The notes under the pieces: generated by a model
Databases searched by the model: none
The model's input: the letters and a program-made list of their open reading frames with translations, nothing else
What the model was told of the DNA's origin: nothing
In this document: piece by piece, positions 8,701 through 19,600 of the stretch
Position numbering within the stretch: the stretch's first letter is position 1
How the letters are laid out: each line of letters begins with the position of its first letter
Assembly: GCA_001953115.1 (NCBI GenBank)
Contig: LSSL01004399.1
Location: 1-35,619 of the forward strand
Source: Smittium mucronatum
Lineage: Eukaryota > Kickxellomycota > Harpellomycetes > Harpellales > Legeriomycetaceae
Reading direction: 5' to 3'
Length of the DNA: 35,619 nt
Position numbers and translations under genes: made by a program

Positions 8701-11357
8701 TGCAGATGAATAAACTATTGGAAGATCAAGAATACCAGCCAATTTGGAGCGTGTATCCTTAATTTTATTATACCCCTCTCCACTCAAACCAAAAGATTCA
8801 TCGTCCATTTCAATATCCAAATTAGATGCCACAAAAGGAGTAGAGTCTTCATTAAAATTAGCGGGTATACTAATGGGTTTGATTATATCGTTATTAGATA
8901 TTATATCTTCAACACTTTTTTCGCTCATAGGGTTACTATTAACTTCAGTTCGGCTAAAAATAAAAGGTCCGAACTCTGAATCTAAATCTGCAACGTCAAG
9001 AACAGAAGGCCCATTTTTTAGACTAGAAGGATTTTCTGACGTCATATTAACGCTCTGTAAGTGGTTGCTTTTGCCATTAAGTAAATTTGAGTCATTTTCA
9101 GAAAAGACGTTTTTTTGGGCTGTTAAAATTCTATCATTTGAACCAACCAAGTGAGTTTTTTTTTCGAATTCATTATCCGCTTCGTTCATTTCAATTCCAT
9201 AATCGATTTCGTCAAGTCCATCAGAAATATTTTTCGAGATATCTAAAATACTATCTTTTTGTGAATCCATATTTTGTGAGAATAAAATCTCCGAATTTGA
9301 ATTTTGATTAGGGAATCCAGCAGAATCAAGTGCTTTTATCGATAAAGATTCATTATTTGAGGGCAACTTAAGCTCCAGCTCATCTAAATCATTTTCATTA
9401 AGAACAATACTGGATCTAGATAAATTCGATTTGATTGGAGATAATTGATTAAATTCAACATCAGATGACTCTTTTAGATCTAACCCGTCAATTTCGCTAA
9501 GACTTACATTTTCTAGTCTGTTGATTTTGTTAGAGATTTCTTCAGAGTCAGAACGATTTTTAATGTAGTTTTCAAGCGATACATTGTTTATGTCACCATT
9601 GGTTTTATAAAAGTTAATATCATGCTGTGGTGATAATCTGGATGTAGAGAAAATAGGAGTTGATCTTTTATTATTAATTCCGGTCAGATATTCTGCGAAC
9701 TTTTCTTTTGTGTCATTGTTAATTGAATCGTTGGATGGATTTGTGAAAACCATTCTATGCCTGATTGGATACGCTCCACCATTTACATCATTTTTGATAT
9801 TATTAGAATTTATATGACTTTGGCTGCTAAATTGGTAATTTGGGTGAGAAGAGATAATGGAAATATTAGGTTTATCATCAAGGGATGGCAGTTGAGAGTC
9901 ACTTATTTTTATATTTTGATCATTAAAGTCGGTAAATTTTTCGTTGTTATTGTTAGTGCTATTAAAATCATCAAAATTATCATCTACATCATTTGGGTAT
10001 GTCGAGGTAATAGAGCTGAACAAAGATCTAGGTGCAGGAAAATCCATCCTACCATCAGTATAATTTTCTAAATCCATTGCCAAATTCTGAAAATTTCGTG
10101 AATTGTGAACATCTAATTTAGTAAAAATTATAATATCAATACAATTTAAAATAAAATGATATTTTAAAGTTCTTTTTGCCTTAAAAAAGGATTAATCATT
10201 ATATTATTGATAATAGGGAAAAAAAACTTGCCTTTATTTGAAAAAGAGGGCCCTAAAAGAAGTTGGTTATTTGTTATTGATTTGTTATTATGGCTATCTT
10301 TAGTATTTTCAGAGATTTTTTTGGTTGCAGTGTCAAGGTTTGGGTGATTTTCATTTTGACCAGAATTACCGGAAATTTTATAATCGAATTCATCATAATC
10401 AGAATGAATAATCAGACTATTAAATGTATCATTCGGTGGATATAGAGACTGATTTGGGTCAAAAGCAGCTATTTTAATTGTTGGTGAAGATTCTTTTGGA
10501 TTATTAGACTTGTAATCACTAGGGTCCAATCTGGATCGATTATGATGATACTAAAAAATAATGTAATAATAAAGTGGTTAATACTCACTTCAGACGTCAA
10601 CAGAATAGAGTAAATACCTTTGGATCCATATTTCTGTTTAGTAATGGTTCAAAAACAGTAGGTTGACTTTTAGCTTTGGAATTAAGGTTTGGGATGTTAC
10701 TATGAGGATAATGAAAGCTTGAATCGATATCCCCATCAGTCACAAATGTCTCGTTTAAATTTACTAAATTTTTTACACTTTTTGATGGATGATTATCAAA
10801 ATTCAATTGTGAATGTTGAGATAATTTACTCTCCTTGCTAATATTGGAGTTTTCGAAATTCTGTTTTAAATTTTGGGGTTTTATATATGTTTTTTTGAGC
10901 CGGTTTAGTTTCGGGGTTTCGGAATTGAAATTTTTTTCCAGTTTATTTGAAAATATTCCTCCCGCTTCACTACCGTCGCTGTGGTATTTGTTTGGTATCG
11001 GGAATTTGTTCTTTAATTTGGCAAGCTCAGATTTAGGACGTTTTACGATATTTTCAAATAAGAATCTATTGGATGATTTTCCAGCTTCAGCCGGTTTCAG
11101 GGAAACCTTAATTTATTTATAAGGATAAAAATTGTCAATTTTGTACTATTTGGTAATTGAAACGAATAAATAAATAAATAAATAAATACCTGATTTTGAG
11201 GAAGGTTTTTTGTAGCGATGATCGGATTATATTTATCGCTATAGTAGGAATTCATTTCTAAGGATTCTGAATCTGAGTCAACACTCTCAGAAAATCTCGA
11301 AGGAATTCTGACTGGTTCATAGGACGAAATCCTATTATTATTTCTGCTCTTATCCAT
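5749..11357 (-). CDS. Giant Cep57/Ppc89-like spindle-pole protein (four exons)
   Basis: This is a probable centrosome or spindle-pole-body scaffold. Exons on the minus strand are 11357-11190, 11106-10618, 10550-10232 and 10112-5749, giving 1779 residues. Introns 1 and 2 are GT-AG (83 and 67 bp). Intron 3 (119 bp) works only with a GC-AG pair. The last 65 residues (about 1715-1779) match the Cep57 microtubule-binding pattern: EELSNLHRKQTELNKRLESL, then NPS, an Arg-rich helix (RRELSRRIRRI), then IDIKSEEIAIL. Coiled-coil-like stretches lie at about 1105-1165 and 1239-1280. A Cys-Pro-Val-Cys pair (Cys1460, Cys1463) recalls the short Cys motif ahead of this domain in fungal relatives. The remaining ~1100 residues are Ser/Asn/Lys/Asp/Glu-rich and look disordered. 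Length is well above the 500-800 residues usual for the family. The start is the ATG giving MDKSRNNNRI; earlier exons cannot be excluded. Family call rests mainly on the C-terminus. Confidence 0.75.
10113..10231 (-). other. Probable GC-AG intron 3 of the Cep57-like gene
   Basis: The exon 3 side reads AAAG followed by GCAAGT (donor bases 10231 and 10230), the classic context of GC donors. The acceptor is TTAG at 10116-10113. Joining gives AAA-GAT-GTT and keeps the long exon 4 in frame (phase 1). Neither a nearby GT (GGCAA/GTTTTT) nor the later acceptor CAG before 10083 gives a matching phase. Without this intron, exon 3 runs into a TAA at about 10164. Confidence 0.7.
11165..11188. repeat. AAAT/ATTT tetranucleotide microsatellite in intron 1
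   Basis: Six tandem AATA-type units lie immediately inside the 5' end of intron 1 of the Cep57-like gene, next to the donor at 11189. They are likely length-variable among strains and do not disturb the donor itself. Confidence 0.85.
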
Positions 11358-13992
11358 TTGAAAGCGTTTTTTAGTCTAATAAATAGTTTGAAGTCTTTGG
11401 AGGAACGATAAGGATGCTGATTAAAATATATTGTGATATGCTGACTAAAATATCAAGTCTTTAGCTATGGAAAAGGATTGAACTGTTTGTGAATTTGTTT
11501 TTGGATAGAGGGGATTTTTGTATTTATTTTTTACTGACTATTTGATGATTATATCAATCAGGATTAATAGTAATTGGCGTATTTCTGGAAGCATTGATGG
11601 TAAAATTTTAATAATTGGCTATTTGAAAACTACTCCATTTTATTTTAATAGTTATTGGTTGGTTTTCAAAAAGGCCCAAAACGGTCTATATAAAAGTAAA
11701 CATATATTGCCAATTAAATTTATTTTTTTGAAATATATTTATATGGATATATCCAGTAATTTGAATCAAAGGTTTTTTAAATGGAAAATAAACAATGATA
11801 GATGTGTTTACTGGCTAATTATTAATTTTGCAGATATATTCTGACCTGCAAATTACTAGAAAACCATTGGAAAAATGAAAATGGTTTTCGGAAATCAAAT
11901 AGAAATTGTTCCAGTAAATATGAAGAGTAAGAAGGTATAAATCGCAAATAAATAGCCTAATTGTAGTTGTAAATAAATGTTTAAATGCAATTTGCAAAAA
12001 TTGAAATCGACCCAAGCCTATGATGATTAATTCTATTGAATTTAATGGATTTCATAAATAACTTTGGAGCATTTTCGAGTAAATATGTATATACAAAATA
12101 CCATTTTCGGGAACTTAAAATTACAGCTTCTTACCTTACCATGATATTTGTTATTCTTTTCATGAACAGAATCCACAGACAGTTTTAATTTGTGAAAAAA
12201 GACATATCTCCACCCAATCAAATATCATAAGTTTCATATGTTTTATGCGTATATTCGTGATCACTTGGATGACTAGTTTTCAATGTTATAGAGTATTTTA
12301 TAGTTTTTAGCGAGCTAGGACCCGAAAATAAAAAAGAAAATACATCCATCCATCAATATTTACATTTGAATCTGATAAAGAGGACGGGCAAAACGTATTT
12401 ACAAAAATTAATATTTAATTTTACATTAAATTGATATATGTTCTCGAATAATACGAAAGGCAAAGCTGTATAATTGTGAATAAGATGGAATGTCTCCAAG
12501 GATAGACGATTCAATAACCACTCAGTGCATCAAATGTAAATTCAAATCTATTAGACAATTATTTATAAAAATATTTTACTGAAATAAATTCTTTAAATGC
12601 ATAGACGAACAATAAATGTGAGATTACATGGAAAATCGATTTTTCCTTGGTGATTATATCGTAAAAAGATTAATATAGATAATAATATTGAAAGGAAATT
12701 GTTTTCTCCGGATAATCTGAAAAAATGGATCTACTTAAGAATTTTGCATGCACTTCTATTGGATACTATAATTGCCTTTTTCTTGAAAATCCCCTATATA
12801 AATTGATTTTGATCATCGAAAATTTGAAAAATGAGTATATCAATTTAATAATAAAATATTTCTACTTTAATTATTATGCTCGGCAACTAAACTATTAATT
12901 TTTTTTTGCGTGTTTTAAAATTCGATTTTCGGATTGGGGTTAAATATTTTGGGTGGCTTTGAAAGTGAAAAGGGCGTGGATCAGATGTTTAGGGACAAGG
13001 TTAAAAAGTGATTTTTTTTTGGAATTTTCGATATTTGAATATAATTTCACTATATCTAAAATCGGGGACCCCGTGAATTAAGATAATTAGTCTTTGAACC
13101 AACTTTAAACTTTTAAAAAAACTTTTTGGGCCTCACAATCATTTTAAATATCAGATTTTACATCCCTCTTCAAAGTTATTATGGAAATGTTGTCTTTATT
13201 TTGTTTAAAATAACTCAGTGTATTTGTAACACTTCTAAAAGATTAAACTATGGAGATATTTTGTGAAAAATAATCAGTTATTCAACAACAATAATGTTTT
13301 CAATTGGAATTTTACGGTAAAAACAGCTAAAATATGTCAGAAAAGTTTAATATTTGGTTTTTGTAGAGTCATTATAAAATTTTAAACGCTCACTTCGAAT
13401 TGAAAGCGATATATTTATTACTTTAAAATACAATGCAAAAATATTTATTTATTTATGTCGTTTATTGAAGAGTGAATGGGATCTCTTCGTCGGTTTGAAA
13501 ATTTAATGAAATAAAATCTTTTTTCTTTTGGAGCCATCAACCTTATTGATTATTTTACTGATTAAGATTGCAAAAAATTATCAAGTTTTACTGCATGAAA
13601 TCATTTACCAAAAAATAATAAAACCTAAATTTAAGGGTTTCAAATTATAGATTAGAAAAATTCAGATAACTGCAAACAAATTAGCTTATATCTAAAAAAT
13701 TGCTAAATCTTCTTTTTTGGTCCCCTTTTTTATTGCTAATAATGATATCTGCTAATACTTGATGGTACTAAATAATTGAAAGATTGATTTAAAATCCAAG
13801 TTGATTGATCTAATGAAGAAAGAAAAACTTAACTGACTCTCCAATAAAACATTTCCTGAATATTTATACAGATATAAAGAAATTAACAAGGTTTTAATTT
13901 TCAGAATAAAAAAAAAATAAAGCGGATGAACTTGAGAAAAAAAAGATAAAGATAAATAATATTCAGTTGAAAAAAAAAAAATCGGACAATAT
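11358..13992. other. Intergenic region between the Cep57-like and uS7m genes
   Basis: The region lies upstream of the Cep57-like gene and downstream of the uS7m gene, both on the minus strand. A plus-strand frame of 108 codons at 11518-11844 is rich in Phe, Tyr, Ile and Asn, matches nothing I know and is probably chance. A less AT-rich patch at about 12930-13010 reads FGLGLNILGGFESEKGVDQM between stops; it may be a relic. A 20-base string (12195-12214) recurs in similar form at 15099-15120 and 15850-15869. No RNA gene was seen. Confidence 0.4.
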
Positions 13993-14643
13993 CTAGTTAT
14001 TGAATGGCGCCTTTACTTGGGCACGATTAGCCAATACAACTTTATGCATATTCAACTTTTTAGCTAAGGCCTGGCTAGATCCATTAATTACAGCTAAGAT
14101 TTCTGTACTTAATCTCGTTGAGAAAGTTCTGGCCCCTCTTCTCTTTGATTCAGCCAAAATCCAAAGAATTGCTTTCCTCCTCCTCTGTCTAACATTTAAA
14201 GGCTTTGGTATCATAACGACTTTGGATCCCTTTTTGCTACTTACTGTGGTCATTAATGGTGAAACCATTTCGATGGCATCCGACAAAATCTGGTACGGAT
14301 TTGAATTAGTTGCTTTTCTGATCTCTAACATAGCTTCGCCGACTTGTTTTTGAGCTCTGGATTTTTTTCCATCCCGCATTATGGTATTTACCAGCTGGGA
14401 CAATAAAGGATCGTCCCTAAGCAGCAGTTTATCATCAATGGGAACATTAGAAGATATTCCTGTAGAAGTAACAGATATTTCGACTTTTCTTTCAGCTTTC
14501 TTCAAAAGTTCGCGTTGAGCCTGAGTTACATAATTGCTGACCAAAAGACTATTGAACTTGTTGCTTATTCCTAAAAACGTGGATCGACTTGAAGAAATTC
14601 CAAAAGTTTTTGTACACACTTTGATTTGATTGAGAAAACTCAT
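13993..14643 (-). CDS. RSM7: Mitochondrial small-subunit ribosomal protein uS7m
   Basis: This is a nuclear-encoded mitochondrial ribosomal protein S7 (yeast Rsm7 type), which binds the 3' domain of small-subunit rRNA and helps form the mRNA exit/E-site region. The 216 residues have an N-terminal stretch rich in Ser, Lys and Arg with few acids (about 1-40), as expected for a mitochondrial import signal. The S7 fold spans about 75-216. Landmarks are LVNTIMRDGKKSRAQ (84-98), PLNVRQRRRKAILWI (148-162), the basic ESKRRGARTFSTRLS (165-179) and a C-terminal HKVVLANRAQV (200-210), the counterpart of HRxAEANxA in bacterial S7. The start is the ATG at 14643-14641. An in-frame TTG eight codons upstream is not a credible eukaryotic start. 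The gene is intronless, unlike its two neighbours. Symbol follows yeast nomenclature. Confidence 0.95.
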   Translation of the reverse strand: MSFLNQIKVCTKTFGISSSRSTFLGISNKFNSLLVSNYVTQAQRELLKKAERKVEISVTSTGISSNVPIDDKLLLRDDPLLSQLVNTIMRDGKKSRAQKQVGEAMLEIRKATNSNPYQILSDAIEMVSPLMTTVSSKKGSKVVMIPKPLNVRQRRRKAILWILAESKRRGARTFSTRLSTEILAVINGSSQALAKKLNMHKVVLANRAQVKAPFNN

Positions 14644-16600
14644 TTTTTTTCTTGTAAAAATAGACAAATATTAAAATGAAACTGTTTGTAAACTCAGCGA
14701 TTATTATTTTTACTTGAATGCCAATACTAGTAAAAAATTTCGCTATTAATTTTGATAAGATCTATCTGGCTCGTATTTTATTGGTCATTACTTTCTATCC
14801 ACACTCTGCCGTTGATTCTTAATCTGATACATATTACTGGACTAGATAAATTCAAAAAATATTTAAATGCTAATTTAATCGATTTTCAATAATTTTTTAT
14901 TTGTTTGTCCAACAAATTAGCCCATTTTAGACCAATTAACAACATTATATCCCAATCCTTTTTTTTAGAAAAAAACTACACGTTTAGCTATCAATTTCAT
15001 TATTCATTTATATCCTCTATGTCTTTCATTGCTTAAGAATATTTTCAGTCAAATAATTCTAGAACAACAATCAATAATTGCATGTATGGGATAAATTTAA
15101 AAAAGCAAGATATCTCCGCCGTTATTATAAAAATATCTTGGTTTTCTTTTTGCTGGGATTAGCACCAGTCAATTGTATCATTTTCAAGGTTGATGGTGAT
15201 AAAAAAACTATCATTTTTCGATCAATTCAAGAATCTTTTAGAAGTTGACTTTTGCAATTGTGCTAAATTTCACTTTCAAAAAAGAAAAAACTAGAAATAT
15301 ACATATACATATAAAAACTTTTGAATTTTTTTTCCTGGAAATGTTTATCATTTAGACGATCTGGACACACCAAAATAATAACCAATACATAGGAATATTT
15401 AATGTTCACTTTAGATAATTTGTTTTTCTAAGTGAACCTCATCGAAATTAGATAGCCTAAATATATTGAGAGATAATATTGCAAGGGATTAAAGAAAACC
15501 CGGCTGTTTATATAGCATATCTTACTAATTTTTACTTTATTTTTGTCGAAAGAACCAAAAAAAAAATTTTAAGGTTTAAAAATTGTATCATTGATGTTCA
15601 AAATTTTGGAGAGCTATAATAAAATTCTATATATTTTTTATCCCTCATACATCATAGCATATTTTTAAATTTCCATTCCATTTTTAATACTCTAAAAATT
15701 CTGTTATGGCTAGGAATATATTCCTTTTTGATTCAACAATAAAGAAGTTTAAAAAATTTGAAATCAATAGGCTAATTGAAACAAGAAATCAAAAATAATG
15801 TGAATTTCCTTAGATTTCTATTTTTTATCTAGATGTCATTTACTTTGCCAAAAAAAGACATATCCCGCCAAATTAAACCAGAACTTTATTATTTTTATTT
15901 CATTAAAAATGTTATTTTAAGCGTCATTTCCAATATCTAAATTGGATTCTTAAAAAAATGTAAAAAAATCGATGGTATATTTCTCATAAAATATAATTGC
16001 CTGCTTAATAAATATTGAAACTTTATTCTGAAAATAGATAAATATTAATGATTCGAAAAAAAACCCATAGTTATCTGTGTATTTATAATTATTTAATTTA
16101 ATTTAAATTTAAAAAATTTTTGGATTAGATTATTATTTAGGAAAAAAATTAACCTATCTTTCTAATTACATTCTTATCAAACCTTTTCTATTATATTTTC
16201 AAAAAAAAAAAAACTTGAATAAGGATTATTAAATGAATATTACCCTAAACAATAAAAACCAATGCATTTAGCTTAAAAAATGCTTTTACTCGGTATAAAT
16301 TACTTTATAGTTCATGAAAATAATGCTGTGCTTTATTTTTTCAAAGAAAAATTTATTGAGATCTCATTAAAATTCTCTTTTTTCATAAATTTAATTTATA
16401 ATTTAAAAATTAGGAAAATATCATTTATTACATTATTTTTAATTTTTAAAAACATCTCTAATTCAAATTTACATATCAACATAAACACGTATAGCGCAGT
16501 TAATAAAGATAGTAAATTTACCTTTATAAAAATTATGATTTATTGCTAAAAAGTTAATTCTATTAAATACTTTATTCTTTGATAGCACGGGATTGCTATT
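14644..16600. other. AT-rich intergenic region upstream of uS7m
   Basis: The first few hundred bases should hold the uS7m promoter. No convincing exon or RNA gene was seen. An 89-codon plus-strand frame at 16280-16549 is Ile/Phe/Asn/Lys-rich and looks like chance. An 8-base inverted repeat (CAAGATAT/ATATCTTG, about 15106-15143) surrounds one copy of a GC-richer string. Confidence 0.4.
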
Positions 16601-16601
16601 C

Positions 16602-16624
16602 TATATATATATATATATATATAT
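16602..16624. repeat. TA dinucleotide microsatellite
   Basis: About 11 TA units are followed by imperfect TATCTAT repeats up to about 16640. This is the longest of several short TA runs in the AT-rich region (others near 18778-18794 and 20727-20738). Confidence 0.85.
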
Positions 16625-19600
16625 TATCTATTATCTATTATATAAATAAAAAATTTCAAAAAAGCGATTATTTTCGCTTATAAGAGTAGGAATTATTAAA
16701 AAAGCAAAGACCAAAAATAAATGGGAAAATTTGTTTCTATATAAAAGCTTGAGTTTATTATTTAGAAAATTCAAACCATAAAATGATTTGATTTGTTCAA
16801 TATTGTTTTTTAAACACAGTATTTATATCCAGTAAATCAAAATTAACTTTATAGGACTAAAAATGAGATTAGAATACGTTTGTGGGTAAATAGCTATCAT
16901 CTTTTATGATTTTTTTTTATTTATAACTTTATTAAAATAAAAGAATGAATATTCAAAAATACATCAATTGCTTTCTTTCAAAACTACATTCGATAAGACA
17001 GTAGGTTCCTAAATTTCCGCCCTTCAACATATAATATTTTCCATGTATTATGCTGAAACTAAATCCTTTATAAATATTGAAATATCTTAATTTGCAAAAA
17101 AATATCCAATAGAAAAATTCTACTAAAAATATTTCCTTTCGCCATTATATATTAAAATTTGAAAAAAAAACCAAAAATTGAGAAAATATTAAGATTTTTT
17201 GCTTTTTAATTGTGTCAAATTTCAATAATTTAATTTTATTTATTTATTGATAAATTTATATTATAAAATTTATGATATTATTCTTAATATCCAAATTATA
17301 AATACTTATAAATTAATAGATAAATTTGAGTGTCACGTTAAAAATATCAAATATAAAAAATTTAGAGTTATATGAAATAATTAAAACTAAACAAAACCGT
17401 TTATTTCCAGCTTTTATATTCTTTATAATTAAAACTAAAAAACAAACTCAAAATATTGAAAATTATTTTAGCCATTTGACATATACTTCTGCTTGATTTA
17501 GAATTTCGTAGAATTTTTTTTTATTTTTAAAAATTAAAAAGAATAAGGTTTAAGGAATTTCTTTGGGTATTACTATTCTTTTTTCTTTTGATAACTAGAC
17601 TGGTAATTTGAAAAAAATCTAACCCAAATATAAACATTTTTTTTGGTTTTATCCTTACTTTCTCAACCCGAAATTACATACTGCTTAAATTATTTAGCAT
17701 ATCTTCAAATTAATTTTTAAAATTAACACTTCCTCATCCATTGACTACGTGGATAAAATTATAAAATTAACAAAATATTCTCCATGAGCCAACTATAAAG
17801 ATATATGAAACTTACAAGGTCTTTATTGGGATTTAAATAAATAAATAGAATATTAATAGGTTTTCTGTAATATATATATAATTATCAAAACATATAATTT
17901 AAATGAATTAAAAGTTTCTCTCTTATGATTTTTTTTACATTATATAGTTTCGGCTTATAAAAAAAACTTCACAAATGCTAAAATTTTCCTTAAAAAATTA
18001 TGAGTAATTTAGACGATCTTTATATGTATTTTTATTTTTTCTGACAGTAAAATCATCTAAAATTACCTTATCACCTATCTCACATTTTCCTTAAAAATAA
18101 ATCTTAAACCTATTTGCAACAATATAAATCAATAAAAAAGTATCTGGACACTCAAATAAAAGTAAATTTATTATTAAATAGTGACTATTGATATTTAAAA
18201 TAAATAAAAATTGTGATTAAACACGTTTTGCTTGTCTTTTTTAAAAAAAATTAAAAATTATTTAGAAAAATTCAAATTTTTTTATTATAATAAAGAATTC
18301 TACTAATATTTATTGAATTTTTTTTTTGAAATTAAAATAACAAATAAATAAATTTTTATATAAAAACCAAACCAAAAAATCAGAAAAAATTTCTATGCAT
18401 AATTCTTATACGTTGAAATTTAAATGATTGTTTTTATATATACCCAGCTAATTAAAAAATTTTAAAATGGAGGGAAAATTTTACATAAAAGAATGCATAA
18501 TTTTCACACAACCTTTATCTGTTTTATTTATCAAATAAATAATTAGTGTTTTTTTTACTTAATTCTATAAAGATTCAAAAATTAAATCTTTAGAAATTGG
18601 ATGTTTTATTATAACAATTCTAATCATTAAAATTTAACATAATATTATAAAATAATTTTTATTTTAAATAAAAAAAGAAAAAAAAATTATTGATTAAATT
18701 TAAATTTATCTATTTCCTATTAATTTAATATCAATTTCATAATCAAGATTAAATTTATATTTTTAAAATATATATATATATATATTCTTAAATCAAATGT
18801 TGAAATATCTGATGTATTTTTATCTTCTTTTTAGATTGGATATTTTGCATCAAAATATTAATATATTGTCTATAAAAAATCCGAAATTTAGAAAAAAAAC
18901 TTAAATCGGGGATTAAATTTTTTTTGTTTTTAAAAAATCATTTCTATTTGCAATTCCGACTATTTTCTCTAAATTTTAAATGTGTAAGATTGAAAAATGG
19001 AAATTTAAACTAAAATAATATTCAAGTGTAAATTATTTTCGATATAAACCAAGTTAAACGTTTTAATCCTAGCTTTTTTATAATCAAGCTCGGTACTATT
19101 AGTGGTTCATAAAATATATGTGTGCAGTTTGTGGATGTGAATTTTTTTTTAGTTGATTTGACCTCTATGTGATTCCGATTCAATTTTTTTGAATACTAGT
19201 ATTTGATAAAATAAACAAATAATATCGAATTAATTCTATCAACTGTCCAATAATATTTTCGTGAAATCGATATTCCAATAAAATATGTTAATTCTACCAT
19301 TAAAAATCAACACATATACTTTAATTTATTTATTAATCTAGATAATTAAGTTATGATGTTGGTTTTTAATTAAATTTTTATATAAGCTAAAAACATATAT
19401 GCCAAAATAACAACAACTTTTTATTAATATATAAAAATATTGGATTTATGTCTGTAAATTTTCTAGTATCTGTTTAACATTTATTTAATATATTTTCATA
19501 CGTTTAGTCTATATATAATATTTAATTTTGTTCTTTTTATTCCTTCATAATCATAGAAAAATAATTAAAAACCTAAACTTTAAAATTTCATTTTGTTATT

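Noticed and set aside
5795..10071. Several plus-strand frames of 69-136 codons inside the Cep57-like gene
   Set aside because: They lie antisense to a single 4.3-kb open exon and read as hydrophobic shadow sequence with no family match.
11518..11844. 108-codon plus-strand frame between genes
   Set aside because: Aromatic and Asn/Ile-rich, no recognised motif, no convincing start context. The length is possible by chance, so it is not called as a gene.
14000..14353. 117-codon plus-strand frame
   Set aside because: Antisense shadow of the conserved uS7m gene.
14644..14667. Eight-codon N-terminal extension of uS7m from an upstream TTG
   Set aside because: Non-ATG start in a nuclear gene. The ATG at 14643 gives a normal import-type N-terminus and length.
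16280..16549. 89-codon plus-strand frame
   Set aside because: Composed almost wholly of Ile, Phe, Asn, Lys, Leu and Ser, as expected from random AT-rich DNA.
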